Positions 11,207 to 22,831 of a stretch of DNA of 64,000 nucleotides are shown here, piece after piece. The stretch's first letter is position 1. Every line of letters starts with the position of its first letter. Location: assembly GCF_042453785.1 (NCBI RefSeq), contig NC_091671.1:6952001-7016000 (forward strand), in the 5' to 3' direction. The position numbers and the translations under genes were made by a program. The notes under the pieces were generated by a model. It was not told the DNA's origin and made no database searches. It was given only the letters and a program-made list of their open reading frames with translations. The stretch is from Malus domestica (lineage: Eukaryota; Streptophyta; Magnoliopsida; Rosales; Rosaceae).

Positions 11207-13306
11207 AGTTCCCGAGTGAGGGAAACTCCTCGGTTGGGGACTTGCAAGATCCAATCCCTTGAGTAATCACGAAACTTCTAAGTACCGAAGTGTGGTCTGA
11301 TCTTCATCTGCCCTTCTCTGGAAGTACCTTTCCTCCATCCGGGAATGGTGTACTTAGCTGATGTTGACGCACAAGGTAATGTATCAATTTCACTTAAAGC
11401 TTAGTTGTAGTTTCGGGTTTAGTCAAGTGTGATACAAACCCTATAGTAGGAGTCCCCCAAGTCGCCGAGCTAGGAGATCTGCCGAAAGAGGTGACAGACA
11501 AGGTAAGCAGTCAAACTTCCAAGTAAGCAACCCAGGATCAAAGGTTTGACTTCGGCTTCCGGTTGATTGTTCTCATTCTCCTTGTCTCTCATTCAACTGC
11601 CAGGATAAGGAGAAGCAAATGGATAAGAGATGATATGAGATACTTTTGCTTTTGAAGAAGTAACTTTCCACATGCTTATTCTTGAACTGTGCTGGAGGGT
11701 TTTCTGGTGCCCTTCAGAGTATAAGGCCGACTCAAAAATTTGAGGGTCAAAACAAGTCCATCAAATCTAGAGTACATTCGACCTTGATGATATGGGATAC
11801 TTTTGCTGTTGACGGAATAATGAATGTGGTATGGAAAGGTGTCGTGCTGTAGTGATCTGTTTCAGCTCACCGTTGAACCTTCTGCTTCAATCTTTTGCAT
11901 GGCAGAAGTGGTGTGCAACCTTTGCATTTAAATGGTCCTTCAGAACATTCCTTCATAGTGACTCATCCACGCTTGGCAGCTTCAGTGTAAAGAGCCAATA
12001 TCTGATCAACTGTCATGAGGTATTTGCCGGTGGAATTCGTGACCTTGACAGCAGTTGAGGATGAGTACTCGAGAGCAATGCTAAGTAAGCAACCAGGCAA
12101 AGGCTCCAGGCAGTCAGTTCCAAATTGGAGGTTTGATTTCAGGTTCCGACTGACTGCTCTCTTTCTCCTTGTCCTGCAGGTGTGGACAAGGACAAAGACA
12201 AAGACAGGGAGAAAGCATGATATGGGATACTCTTGCTTTCGATCCTGATGATATGAGATACTCTTGTTCTTGGTGTGGCTTATTTGCTGAGGTATTATCG
12301 GGGGGAAATAAAGCTGAGTATTTCGAGAGGTTATGTTGAGGGTGCCTTTTCGAATGCGAGAAAGGGTTGAGCATTTTTGCAGGTTTGCCTGTCCGTTGAG
12401 GAGGGAGGTCAATGTATATAGGGATTTCCCAATAACAAGTAGTAATGCTATTCCTTTACCCTTCTTGGTCACAGCAATGTAGTGGGAGCTGCCAGCTTCA
12501 CGTGTTTTAATTTTGTCAGAGCACTTTGAAAAAGTGGTATGTGGTATCTGGAAAGCTGATGTTACGTGTGAAGATTACAGACAAGCTTTATCTAAGGAAA
12601 TCTGGCTCTCGAAGTTCTGAGAGTTGTGCCTCTTCGGTTTTCGAACAAGTAATCCCGTCGAGGATCTGACTCTCGAGATTCGGAAAGCGGTGCTACTCCG
12701 GTTTTTTAGAAAGTAATTATGTTGGGAGTCTTTTCTCGAATGTGAGTAAAGGTTGGACGTTCTTGCCAACCTGTCTTGCCGCAAAACACGGAGGTCGACA
12801 CACATAGGGAATTTCCAGTTGTCAAGCAGTGGTGCTGTTCCTTTACCCTTATGGGTAATAGTAGGGTAGCTGGAACTTCGAAATTCTCGTGCCTAAACTT
12901 TGTCAGAGATCTTTGACAAAGTTATATGTGGTACCCGAGGAGTTGATGGTGCATATGGAGAGCGGTGATTGAACAGTAAGATTCACGTGCTTTCAACTTC
13001 ACCAGAAATCTTCGACAGATTGCCCGTAATTTCCGCAAAGCTGAGTGTGCATGTGACAGGTGCTGACGAGGCTGAAAAAGTAGGTGCTTCTTCGATTTCT
13101 GAGATCGGCCCTCGTGGTCTCTGAGCAGCCCAGCTTTTGAGAAAGCAAACGCCTCTTCGATTTCTGAAGCTCCGTCGAGTGCAGATTTTTATAGAGGCTG
13201 GCATTAAGTTCCACAGCACACTTGAATCTCTACCAGTAGAAGCTCATTTCTTGCACTTCTAAGATCTTGATTTGTCTGACCTCTTCCCTCTTCAACACAT
13301 TTGAAA

Positions 13307-13981
13307 ATGTCTGGACCCTCCGACCGTCGTTTTGACTTGAACCTTGGAGAAGAGACAGCCACGCCTTCTCCAGACAACATATGGCGCCCATCCTTCATAT
13401 CCCCTACCGGTCCTCTTACCGTTGGGGATTCTGTGATGAAGAATGATATGACAGCTGCAGTGGTGGCCAGGAACCTTCTCACTCCCAAAGATAACAGACT
13501 ACTTTCCAAACGGTCTGATGAGTTGGCTGTTAAGGACTCTTTGGCTCTTAGTGTTCAGTGTGCAGGTTCTGTGTCTAATATGGCCCAACGCCTATTTGCT
13601 AGAACCCGCCAAGTTGAATCATTGGCTGCTGAAGTGATGAGTCTCAAACAGGAGATTAGAGGGCTCAAGCATGAGAATAAGCAGTTGCACCGGCTCGCCC
13701 ATGACTATGCTACAAACATGAAGAGGAAGCTTGACCAGATGAAAGAATCTGATGGTAAGGTTTTACTTGATCATCAGCGGTTTGTGGGTTTGTTCCAAAG
13801 GCATTTATTGCCTTCGTCCTCTAGGGTTGTACATGGTAATGAAGCTTCAAATGATGAACCTCCAATGCCTCCTCCTTCTGGGGTTTTGTCAAGTACTGAG
13901 GCTCCGGATAACCACCCTCCGGTGCTTTCTCTTTCTGGGGCTCTACCGACTGCTGAGACTTCCCCTAAGCAACCTTTGTGA
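13307..13981 (+). CDS. Antisense ORF of the Tat element (coiled-coil protein)
   Basis: This 224-codon frame runs opposite to gag-pol, between pol and the 3' LTR. The ATG at 13307 is preferred; the reading frame opens two codons earlier only through a TTG. The protein has a polar N-terminus with FDLNLG at residues 9-14, a strongly heptad-like helix at about 98-147 (RQVESLAAEVMSLKQEI, then KHENKQLHRLAHD), and a Pro/Ser-rich tail with two imperfect repeats ending in PPVLSLSGALP-type sequence. A TATA-like TTTTATAGAGG lies near 13185 and an AATAAA near 14048, so it could be its own transcription unit. Grande-type Tat elements are known to carry an antisense gene in this position; function is unknown. 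I do not recognise an enzymatic domain. Confidence 0.75.
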   Translation: MSGPSDRRFDLNLGEETATPSPDNIWRPSFISPTGPLTVGDSVMKNDMTAAVVARNLLTPKDNRLLSKRSDELAVKDSLALSVQCAGSVSNMAQRLFARTRQVESLAAEVMSLKQEIRGLKHENKQLHRLAHDYATNMKRKLDQMKESDGKVLLDHQRFVGLFQRHLLPSSSRVVHGNEASNDEPPMPPPSGVLSSTEAPDNHPPVLSLSGALPTAETSPKQPL

Positions 13982-14184
13982 AGGCTCCCTTTTGTTTGTT
14001 TATTTTGACTCATGTATATGTACATATTTGTGGCTTATCGAAAATATTAATAAATAAGCTTTGCTTCATTTCAACATATTGTGTTAAATACACCAAAGCC
14101 TTCTTCATAAAGTTCTTTGAATTTTTGCTTTTGTTGAAACTTGTATTGTTGAAGCTTTGTGAGTGAAGCATGTAGTTTGAGGTA

Positions 14185-14350
14185 GTGTTCCCTTAATTTC
14201 CCGAGTGAGGAAAACTTCTCGGTTGGAGACTTGAAAAATCCAAGTCACTGAGTGGTTGTGAGACTGCCGAGTATCAAGGTGCAGTAGCATATGGTGGGAG
14301 TCCCCCAAGTCTTCAGGCGAAGAGAGTTGCCGAATGAGGTGTCTCGCGTG
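14185..14350. repeat. Internal copy of the LTR-adjacent subterminal sequence
   Basis: The block starting GTGTTCCCTTAATTTCCCGAG matches the block directly inside the 3' LTR at 11196 (GTGCTCCCCTAAGTTCCCGAG) and continues through a shared TTCTCGGTTGGAGACTTG-type stretch. A second shared block (GGGAGTCCCCCAAGTC) lies at 14294 and 11447. The two copies bracket the antisense ORF. Confidence 0.75.
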
Positions 14351-14574
14351 TTACTAATTTGTCAAAGTAACGAATCCTTGTTTCGATGTCACACATTCGT
14401 ATATGCTTTATCTAAAAATATTTCCAACTTTTGTGTGTTTGATGCTGCATGCTATTGACTAGACAAGATCAAGTGCAATTAGTAGCTTTTCTCTCTTTTT
14501 CATCTTTTCTTTGGTGGAATTGCTTTTCGTTTCCACTAATCAGCCTGAGTGGATGCAAGATAACACCTTTCTCT

Positions 14575-15745
14575 ATAGCTCAGATTGCAAAGTCGTCTTC
14601 ATGAAAGTTTTTCCTTATCTTGTGAACTACAACATATCCAAATTTGAGATCCATCGGAGTAGTACAACTTCAGAAATTCAAGTATGATGAGTAACTGTTC
14701 ATCAATGTTCTGTTAATCCGTCAGACTTGTTGTGAGCTTCGAAACTCCATTTTCTCTTGTTCAGATCAACATACTTTCTTCATCGAAGTTGTTCCTCAGC
14801 TTGTGAACTACAACATATCCAAATTTGAGATCCCTCGGAGCAGTATAACTCCAGAAATCCAGGTATGATGAATGACTGGTTATTATTTTTCTGTCAACCC
14901 GTCAGATTTGTTGTGAGCTTCGAAACTCCATTTTCTCTTGTTCAGATCGGTATGCTTTCTTCATTGAAGTTGTTCCTCAGCTCGTGAACTACAACATATC
15001 CAAATTTGAGATCCCTCGGAGCAGTAGAACTCCAGAAATCCAGGTATGATGAATGACTGGTTATTATTTTTCTGTCAACCCGTCAGATTTGTTGTGAGCT
15101 TCGAAACTCCATTTTCTCTTGTTCAGATAGGTATGCTTTCTTCATTGAAGTTGTTCCTCAGCTCGTGAACTACAACATATCAAAATTTGAGATCCCTCGG
15201 AGCAGTATAACTCCAGAAATCCAGGTATGATGAATGACTGGTTATTATTTTTCTGTCAACCCGTCAGATTTGTTGTGAGCTTCGAAACTCCATTTTCTCT
15301 TGTTCAGATCGGTATGCTTTCTTCATTGAAGTTGTTCCTCAGCTCGTGAACTACAACATATCCAAATTTGAGATCCCTCGGAGTAGTATAACTCCAGAAA
15401 TCCAGGTATGATGAATGACTGGTTATTATTTTTCTGTCAACCCGTCAGATTTGTTGTGAGCTTCGAAACTCCATTTTCTATTGTTCAGATCGGCATGCTT
15501 TCTTCATTGAAGTTGTTCCTCATCGTCTCTTTCATAACATATCAAAAATTCAGAATGAACTAATGGTTAAATATTTCCAGATCTTCGAAACATCACAGCA
15601 GCTTCGAAATCTGCAAGAATCCGACTGTCATGTTTGGAGCTTCAACACTTTAATTTCCGTCGCTCAAACAGAAATGGTTCCTTCTTGAAAGTTGTTCATA
15701 TGCTCAAGAACTATAGGGTGTCCAAAATTCAGCTCCATTGGAGAA
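14575..15745. repeat. 181-bp tandem repeat array, about 6.5 copies
   Basis: The landmark GTTGTTCCTCAGCTCGTGAAC and its variants recur at 14607, 14788, 14969, 15150, 15331 and 15512, exactly 181 bp apart. A degenerate copy follows at 15691. Central copies are nearly identical and edge copies diverge, the usual pattern of an array expanding by unequal exchange. Each unit contains ATTTGAGATCCCTCGG and GTTGTGAGCTTCGAAACTCC. Confidence 0.95.
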
Positions 15746-16095
15746 GAGCAGAGGTTGCAGAAATTTGATAGATGAAAGGAGGCGGAAGAGGGAGAGAGAG
15801 AAAAAGTCTCTTGGGTTGGATTTCTATTTTGGGGCAGATTCCAATTTTTGTAGCACCTTCACTATTGATGAATTGCTTGTACTTTTGTCCATTATGAAAC
15901 TTGGGACTTTGGCTTGTTGTTGGATCTATTATAATATGTTTGGGAACATATATAAGTGAATAAATAAGAAGGAAAATTTTGGGCCCTTGTGGGTGTAAAA
16001 CAAAAAATGTTTATGTTTACCCAAGTGTTTTTGTACAAGTTCAAGGGCATCTTGGGTTTTGTGAACAAAATTTGTTTATTTGGAGCAAGGTTTTG

Positions 16096-16489
16096 TGTTG
16101 AAGCTTTGTAGGTGAAGCTTTGGTGTTGAAGCTTTGTAGATGAAGCTTTCGAGGTGAAGCTTTGATGGTGAAGCTTTGTAGATGAAGCTTTCTGGGTGAA
16201 GCTTTGATGGTGAAGCTTTGTAGATGAAAGTATGTAGAGGGAGCTTTCTAGGTGAAGATTTTTTAGGTGAAGCTTTGTAGGTGAAGCTTTGTAGGTGAAG
16301 CTTTTTTAAGTGAAGCTTTTCGGGTGAAGTTTTTTTTTGGGTGAAGCTTTGTGGGTGAAGCTTTTTAGGTGAAGCTTTGTGGGTGAAGCTTTGGAGGTGA
16401 AGCTTTTCGGGTGAAGCTTTTTGGGTGAAGCTTTTTAGGTGAAGCTTTGTGGGTGAAGCTTTTCGGGTGAAGCTTTTTGGATGAAGCTG
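16096..16489. repeat. Short tandem array of GGTGAAGCTTT units
   Basis: About 26 imperfect units of 13-17 nt, each built on GTGAAGCTTT with a variable spacer (GTAG, TTAG, TCGG, GGAG), run without interruption from 16096. The array ends at a T-run at 16490. It lies about 380 bp beyond the pol stop codon. Confidence 0.9.
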
Positions 16490-16715
16490 TTTTTTTTTTT
16501 TTTGGCGCTTGACACGGTCTTCATTTGCTTGTTTTGTAGTGACTGTGGAAGACGGATTGCTTTCTGATTGAGAAGGGTTCCGGCATCGCTTGCTATGAAT
16601 GTAAAAGAGTGAGGGCTGAGTTGGCTAAATTACCTCTTTATTGAATTCATTGCCAAATGACCTTCATTACATAGGATGCCGAACGGCTATAGCTCAACAC
16701 TTGTACATCGTGAGT

Positions 16716-19700
16716 CTATTTGTAGTAGTACTTCAAGTGATCAGCGTTCCATGGATGGCCAAGGGTCTTGCCATCGGAGCTTCTAAGTGTGTAAGAGCCA
16801 GGGCGACTGATGCCAATGACTTCATACGGTCCATCCCAGTTTGGACTAAGTGTGCCTTCACTCGGGACTCTGTCGCAGAGTAATCTTTTCTTTAAGACCC
16901 AGTCTCCTATTTTGAAAGAACGAGGCTTGACCCTAGAGTCATAATAGTTGGAGATGCGCTGCTTGTAGGCGACATTCCTCAAGTGAGCTTGGTTTCTGTG
17001 TTCCTCGACTAAATCCAAGTTGAGGGTGAGTTGTTTGTCATTTTCACTTTGAATGTAGTTCTGGACTCGGAATGTTGCTTGCTCGAGCTCAACAGGGACA
17101 ACCGCCTCTGTGCCAAAGGCAAGTGAGAATGGAGTTTCTCCTGTTGAAGTCCGATATGAAGTGCGATATGACCAAAGAACTTGGGGTACAAATTCTGGCC
17201 AACAGCCTTTAGCTTTGTCCAAGCTGGTTTTCAAAGTGCGCTTGATTATTTTGTTGATGGCCTCAACTTGTCCATTAGACTGGGGATGAGCTGGAGAGGC
17301 AAAGCATAAGTTGATGTTGAACTTAGAGCAGAACAACCTGAACTTCTTGTTGTCAAACTGTCGCCCATTGTCAGTGACTATCGCATTGGGAATGCCGAAT
17401 CTACAAAGGATGTTCTTCCACACGAAGTCTTCTATCTTTGCCTCAGTAATGGTTGCCAAGGGTTCTACTTCGGCCCACTTTGTGAAGTAGTCCACTGCAA
17501 CGACTGCGTAACAGACTTTGCCCTTCCCTGCCGGCATTGGGCCGATCAAATCAAGTCCCCACTGGGCGAAGGGCCAAGGGCTGATCATAGGAGTAAGAGG
17601 CTCTGGAGGGGAATGAGGAATAGTTGCATATCGTTGACATTTGTCACATGAGCGGGATACTTTGATGGCATCCTGGTAGAGTGTTGGCCAGTAATATCCT
17701 TGACGAAAAGTCTTGTGTGCTAGGGACCGAGATCCAGCATGATCTCCACAGATTCCCTCATGTATTTCCCGAAGGACGATTTCCGCCTCGGCAGGCGTAA
17801 GACACCTTAAGTATGGCAGGCTAAAACCTCGCTTATAGAGTTGATCATTGATGATCAGGTAGCGGGTAGACTTGTATCGAATTTGCTTAGCCTGGACTTT
17901 ATCATTTGGGAGGGTGCCATGAGCAAGGAAATTATAGATCGGGGTGATCCAACTATCCCCCTGTTGTAAGTTGCATACTTCTGCGGCCATGGTGCTTGGT
18001 GTTGCCAACAGTTCGACATGAATTTTTCTTCCAATCTTGTCTTCCACAGCCGAGGCGAGGCGAGCCAGGGCGTCTGCATGACTGTTTGCCGCTCGAGGAA
18101 CTTGGGTGATCTGGTAGTGGAAGTGCTTGAGCAAAAGTTGTGTTTGCGCAAGATATGCTGCCATGGAGCTGTCCTTAGCATCAAAGTTGTTGGTAACCTG
18201 GTTGACCACCAATTGGGAGTCACTGAAAATATCAATTTGTTTAACCCCGAGGTGTTTGGCCAAACGTAATCCTGCTAGAAGGGCTTCATACTCGGCCTCA
18301 TTATTTGATGCCTTGAATTTGAAACGAAGAGCATACTCCATTGCTACTTTGTCGGGTGTAGTCAAGACTAGTCCCGCTCCACAACCCTGTTGGTTGGATG
18401 AGCCATCAACATACAGACTCCATTCTGGGGTTGTTGGTTCTATCTTCTGAGCTTCCGGGGGTAATGAAGCCACTGCTTCAGGTGTAGAAGCAATGTCAAC
18501 CGGATATGTGAAGTCGGCAATGAAGTCTGCCACTGCTTGGCCCTTCTCAGCTGGCTTTGGTTGGTAGGAGATGTCAAACTCACCCAACGCTATTGCCCAT
18601 TTGATCATTCGCCCTGAAGTGTCAGGACTTTGGAGTATCTGTCGAAGAGGATAATTGGTAAGCACGATGATGGAGTGCGCTTGGAAGTAAGGGCGGAGTT
18701 TTCGAGCAGACATGACCAATGCCAGAGCCAATTTCTCAATGTTAGAGTACCGTGTCTCCGCATCTTGTAAGGCTTTGCTAGCGTAGTAGACAGGTCGCTC
18801 AATATTCCCATCCTTTCGAATGAGAACGGAACTTACGGCTGAAGCTGATACCGATAGGTAGATAATGAGAATGTCTCCTACCTCGGGCTTGGAGAGTAGA
18901 GGGGCTTTACTCATGTACTCCTTGAGGTTTTTGAATGCCTCGGCACATTCATCAGTCCATGTAATGTACTTCCTACTTCCCTTAAGTGCTTTAAAAAAGG
19001 GAGCACATTTGTCTGTGGCCTTAGAAATGAACCTGGTTAAGGCTGCCACCTTGCCAGTAAGGCTCTGGATGTCCTTTGAAGTTACCGGTTCCTTCATGTC
19101 GAGGATTGCTTTGATCTTCTCGGGATTAGCTTCAATGCCTCGTTGGCTAATCATGAAACCTAAGAATTTGCCAGAGCCTACGCCGAAGGCACATTTGTTG
19201 GGGTTTAACCTCATTCGATACCTCTTCAAAATAGTGAAAGTTTCAGATAGGTTGGTGATGTGTTGGTCAGCATGTTTGCTCTTGACTAACATATCATCAA
19301 CGTAAACTTCCATGTTCTTCCCAATCTGCTCGGCGAACATTGAGTTGACTAGTCTCTGATAAGTCGCTCCTGCATTCTTTAGGCCGAAAGGCATGACTTT
19401 ATAGCAGTATAGTCCTCTGTCGGTAGTGAAGGCTGTGTGTTCTTGATCCGAAGGGTTCATGAGGATTTGGTTGTATCCTGAGTAAGCATCCATGAAGCTC
19501 AGGAGTTCACACCCGGCCGTAGAGTCTATAAGTCTGTCAATAAGAGGAAGAGGGAAGCTATCTTTCGGACACCCTTTGTTTAGGTCGGTGTAGTCAACAC
19601 ACATTCTCCACAAGACCTTTTGAAGCAAAAGACTTTCTTTGGTCGGATTTTTCTTAACAAGGACCACATTTGCTACCCATGTCGGGTAATTGACTTCGCG

Positions 19701-22700
19701 GACAAAGCCTATGCCTTTGAGTTTTTCAACTTCTGCTTTCATTGCCTCGTATCGTTCAGCGTTATAAGATCTTCGCTTCTGTCTCACCGGCTTGATCTTG
19801 GGGTCAATACTCAAACGATGACAAATGACATCGGGAGAGATGCCTGGCATGTCCTCGTATGACCAGGCGAAGACTTCAGTGTTCTCTTTCAAAAAAGATA
19901 TCAATGCTAACCGAAGGGGTGGTGACAATGTGGTGCCAATATTCACCATGCGGTCTGGATGATCTCTTGAGATAGGTACCTTCTCCAACTCTTCAGCAGG
20001 TTGGGCTTGCTGGGTGAAAGAGTCATCTCGAGGATCATCGGGTTGATTGTTGCTATCAGGAAGATCCAAGTTCGCTTCATCTAGGCTGGTCTTTGTGACT
20101 TGGTCATGTACAGACAGGGTTTCCTTGGGTCCGGGCAAGTGTTGTTGCTTAACTGAAGTGTTGTAACATGATCGTGCACTAAGCTGATCTCCTCTTATGT
20201 AGCCGTTGCCATGGGGGGTTGGAAATTTCATCAACAGCATATGCGTGGATACTATAGCCTTGAGATCATTGATGCCTGTGCGCCCAAAGATGACATTGTA
20301 TGCCGTTGGGCAGTCAACCACTAGGAAGTTAGTGGTAATGGTAGCCGTGTAAGGGCCTGTACCAATAGTAAAGGGTAAATGTATGCTCCCTAAGGGTTGC
20401 ACGATATCACCGGAGAAGCTTATCAGAGGAGAAATCGAGCGATCGAGCAAGTGTTCAGCTACACTGAGTGCCCTGAAAGCTTCGGCAAACATGATATTGA
20501 CCGAAGCCCCTGTGTCTACGAGGATTCGTCGAACATCAAAGTTGGCTATGTGAGCCTCCACGATCAATGGGTCGTTATGAGGGTAGATGATGCCTCTTTC
20601 TTCCTCAGGGTAGAAACATATCGGATCCCAGTTAGGTTTTTGATACTTCCCTCCCCTGATGTCTTCCACTTGAAACACTTGATGACCAGGCCTCAGACTT
20701 CGTTCACTGTTTTTCATGGCCCTATTGGAAGATTCAGATATGGGTGTGCCGCCGCTTATGGAATATATGACATTCACCTGGCGTTGGTTACGGTTATCCC
20801 TTTGAGGGTGAAGAAGGAATTGATCAATTTTTCCTTCTCGTGCCAAAGCTTCAATACGATCACGGAGGATGATACATTTCTCGCTATCATGGCCGTTGTG
20901 CTCATGGTAGCAACAAAACATGCCTGCGTTATTCGGGGGCGTGTAATCTGGGTGCCTCGGCTTTGGCTTTGGTATCAGGTGAGCTATGCTGGGGTAAATG
21001 GCCGCGCATGTGGCATTCAAGGGCGTGTATGTCTCATACCTTGGGGTATGGGGTATCTTGACGCGGGTTTGACCCACTGCATTGACTGCCTGGGGGCGAG
21101 CGTTATTGTGGCGATACCCTTGGTTATCGGGATAGTGTCCCTTACTCTTTTTACTGAAAGGAGAGTGGTGAGGATGGAAATCCTTCCTCTTGCCTTGAAA
21201 TTGATATGTCTGTTGATTCGGTGAAGCATTATGCAAGGCATGGGGAGGTGCCACTGCTGTTTGGAAAGTCGAGGTCTTCTCATTTAGGTGAGTCTGGCTT
21301 CCACCTCCCACTTGTTGATAAAGGATGGTTGTAGGGGGTTTCTCCTGATATGTCTTTGCCTCGGCGGAGGCATGGTTATAAGCCTGCGCCATCACCTCAG
21401 AGTAAGTCTTCCAAGTATTGGCATTGATCATGTATTTAAAGAAACAATCACGTAGGCCTGCCGTGAAGGCTTTGAGGGCAGTCTTGTCGTCTGCCTCGGC
21501 ACACCGGGAGTATTCATGGCTGAAGCGGCCAGCATACATACGTAATGACTCGTCTGGCTTCTGGCGGATAGTGTACAAGTCATCTGCAGAGTGCAAGCGA
21601 TCGGTTTGGAAAATGTGTTGGGAAACAAATAGTTTCCTCAATTCCTCAAATGAGTCTACCGTCTCAGGTGTAAGACGACAATACCAATTTAGAGCTCCGC
21701 CAGAGAGGGTGGAGGGGAAGAGAAGACATCGCTCTTCGTCGGTGTGCATTCGGTATGCCATGGTGGACTCAAAGAGGTTAAGGTGCTCAATCGGGTCCTC
21801 TTTTCCAGTATAAAGTTGCAAGCCAAGCTTTTGCTTTGTCTTTGCTTGAAGGGGGGTGTTGAGGATCCTCCTTGTAAGAGGGCCAGGCCTGGGTTGGTTC
21901 CAGTCAGGTATTTCAGCCTGACGTTCAGCCTTCAACTTGTTTACTTCCTCAAGAAGTTGTAGGACAAGGGGGTCCTGAGCGGAGTTATGTGCCACTGGAG
22001 CTTTCTTTCGTAAATCTCCATCTCCTCTTGGAATTAGGAAGGTTTGATCAAGGGCATGTGATTTTTCCCTGGACTCGCTGTACTGGCTTCCAGGGTATGT
22101 CTGTCGGAACACCTCTGAGTCCCCTGTACCCTCATGTCTCTCTAGGACTTGTTGCCCCTTCCCCAAATTGGTGGCCGGCTTGGGCCGTGGCAGGGGACCG
22201 AGTCTCTCAGAAATCCTTGGGTCATTAATCTTTGAGCTTATATGGATGGAATTCTCTCGACGTTGCTTCAGGAAATCCCGACAATCGCGAAAGACGGCTT
22301 TCGATCCTTCTGCCCCTTCAACAAAGAGGTGTCTCCCTCCACTTCTCATGGTTCGGGTCGAAGCAACTGGGTTAAGAGAAGTCTCATGTTGATTATCAAG
22401 TCGAGGGGTAATCTGTTCCCTATCAGGGATATCTATGTCGAATGCATGTGACCCTCCATGTTGGAGGGCACCCAGTTGATGGTTGACTTCCACGGGGGCA
22501 ACAAGCTCGCGTGTCTGAGCTTGCCTAGCTTCGTGGAGTGTCTCGAAGAGCTTCTCATATTGCTCCTGGAGGACCTCATTCCTCATTGCTATCTTGTTGT
22601 TCTGAGCTTCCAACTCATCGACTTTAGCTTGAAGAAGAACTCGTTTTCCTTCCTTCTTTCGTTGCTTCGCACTATGTGCAAGGGGGGTGTCATTCTGTGT

Positions 22701-22724
22701 GCTGTGGCTTCCTTCGCTTCCCAT
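16716..22724 (-). CDS. Gag-pol polyprotein of a Tat-lineage Ty3/gypsy element, intact
   Basis: A single uninterrupted frame of 2002 codons. The ATG at 22724 ([10 protein letters not shown]) is chosen because the frame extends upstream only through a TTG inside the LTR. Gag capsid-type region at about 300-470, then a CHHC knuckle at 604-617 ([14 protein letters not shown]). Aspartic protease LVDTGAS at 735-741. Reverse transcriptase about 990-1190, with YVDD at 1141-1144. A gypsy-type RNase H about 1290-1400. A second, archaeal-type RNase H about 1435-1558 ([28 protein letters not shown] carrying D1440, E1476, D1502, D1551). Integrase: HHCC finger (H1655, H1662, C1693, C1696) and catalytic D1725, D1785, E1821, with the canonical 35-residue spacing. 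No chromodomain follows. All catalytic residues are present, so the copy looks functional. Confidence 0.95.
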   Translation of the reverse strand: MGSEGSHSTQNDTPLAHSAKQRKKEGKRVLLQAKVDELEAQNNKIAMRNEVLQEQYEKLFETLHEARQAQTRELVAPVEVNHQLGALQHGGSHAFDIDIPDREQITPRLDNQHETSLNPVASTRTMRSGGRHLFVEGAEGSKAVFRDCRDFLKQRRENSIHISSKINDPRISERLGPLPRPKPATNLGKGQQVLERHEGTGDSEVFRQTYPGSQYSESREKSHALDQTFLIPRGDGDLRKKAPVAHNSAQDPLVLQLLEEVNKLKAERQAEIPDWNQPRPGPLTRRILNTPLQAKTKQKLGLQLYTGKEDPIEHLNLFESTMAYRMHTDEERCLLFPSTLSGGALNWYCRLTPETVDSFEELRKLFVSQHIFQTDRLHSADDLYTIRQKPDESLRMYAGRFSHEYSRCAEADDKTALKAFTAGLRDCFFKYMINANTWKTYSEVMAQAYNHASAEAKTYQEKPPTTILYQQVGGGSQTHLNEKTSTFQTAVAPPHALHNASPNQQTYQFQGKRKDFHPHHSPFSKKSKGHYPDNQGYRHNNARPQAVNAVGQTRVKIPHTPRYETYTPLNATCAAIYPSIAHLIPKPKPRHPDYTPPNNAGMFCCYHEHNGHDSEKCIILRDRIEALAREGKIDQFLLHPQRDNRNQRQVNVIYSISGGTPISESSNRAMKNSERSLRPGHQVFQVEDIRGGKYQKPNWDPICFYPEEERGIIYPHNDPLIVEAHIANFDVRRILVDTGASVNIMFAEAFRALSVAEHLLDRSISPLISFSGDIVQPLGSIHLPFTIGTGPYTATITTNFLVVDCPTAYNVIFGRTGINDLKAIVSTHMLLMKFPTPHGNGYIRGDQLSARSCYNTSVKQQHLPGPKETLSVHDQVTKTSLDEANLDLPDSNNQPDDPRDDSFTQQAQPAEELEKVPISRDHPDRMVNIGTTLSPPLRLALISFLKENTEVFAWSYEDMPGISPDVICHRLSIDPKIKPVRQKRRSYNAERYEAMKAEVEKLKGIGFVREVNYPTWVANVVLVKKNPTKESLLLQKVLWRMCVDYTDLNKGCPKDSFPLPLIDRLIDSTAGCELLSFMDAYSGYNQILMNPSDQEHTAFTTDRGLYCYKVMPFGLKNAGATYQRLVNSMFAEQIGKNMEVYVDDMLVKSKHADQHITNLSETFTILKRYRMRLNPNKCAFGVGSGKFLGFMISQRGIEANPEKIKAILDMKEPVTSKDIQSLTGKVAALTRFISKATDKCAPFFKALKGSRKYITWTDECAEAFKNLKEYMSKAPLLSKPEVGDILIIYLSVSASAVSSVLIRKDGNIERPVYYASKALQDAETRYSNIEKLALALVMSARKLRPYFQAHSIIVLTNYPLRQILQSPDTSGRMIKWAIALGEFDISYQPKPAEKGQAVADFIADFTYPVDIASTPEAVASLPPEAQKIEPTTPEWSLYVDGSSNQQGCGAGLVLTTPDKVAMEYALRFKFKASNNEAEYEALLAGLRLAKHLGVKQIDIFSDSQLVVNQVTNNFDAKDSSMAAYLAQTQLLLKHFHYQITQVPRAANSHADALARLASAVEDKIGRKIHVELLATPSTMAAEVCNLQQGDSWITPIYNFLAHGTLPNDKVQAKQIRYKSTRYLIINDQLYKRGFSLPYLRCLTPAEAEIVLREIHEGICGDHAGSRSLAHKTFRQGYYWPTLYQDAIKVSRSCDKCQRYATIPHSPPEPLTPMISPWPFAQWGLDLIGPMPAGKGKVCYAVVAVDYFTKWAEVEPLATITEAKIEDFVWKNILCRFGIPNAIVTDNGRQFDNKKFRLFCSKFNINLCFASPAHPQSNGQVEAINKIIKRTLKTSLDKAKGCWPEFVPQVLWSYRTSYRTSTGETPFSLAFGTEAVVPVELEQATFRVQNYIQSENDKQLTLNLDLVEEHRNQAHLRNVAYKQRISNYYDSRVKPRSFKIGDWVLKKRLLCDRVPSEGTLSPNWDGPYEVIGISRPGSYTLRSSDGKTLGHPWNADHLKYYYK

Positions 22725-22820
22725 GTTGGAGAGGGATGCCTGATCAAAAGAAAGTGTACGAATGATAGAAACCAGCTTGACACAGCTGAAGAGAGTAGGA
22801 ATAAGTGTCGTTTCCCACAG

Positions 22821-22829
22821 ACGGCGCCA
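22821..22829 (-). other. Primer-binding site
   Basis: Two nucleotides inside the 5' LTR the minus strand reads TGGCGCCGT, complementary to the CCA-terminated 3' end expected of plant tRNA-Asp. The match stops after nine bases (then CTGTGGG), so the tRNA identity is tentative. Confidence 0.6.
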
Positions 22830-22831
22830 AA

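Larger units (their letters stand above)
11196..16715. other. Long 3' non-coding region of the Tat element
   Basis: Between the pol stop codon and the 3' LTR lie 5.5 kb that do not continue gag-pol. In transcription order they hold a short-unit repeat array (16489-16096), a 181-bp tandem array (15745-14575), a duplicated subterminal block (14350-14185), an ORF in the opposite orientation (13981-13307), further small internal duplications (near 12597 and 12664), and the subterminal block again (11500-11196). Tat-group elements such as Grande and Ogre are known for long variable 3' regions; here that region is nearly as long as gag-pol. Confidence 0.8.

Noticed and set aside
16096-16489. CRISPR-like appearance of regular short repeats
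   Set aside because: Units are imperfect, spacers are 2-5 nt, and the array is inside a plant retrotransposon.
20397-21224. 275-residue plus-strand frame inside the Tat element
   Set aside because: It is a shadow of gag-pol on the opposite strand, without features of its own.
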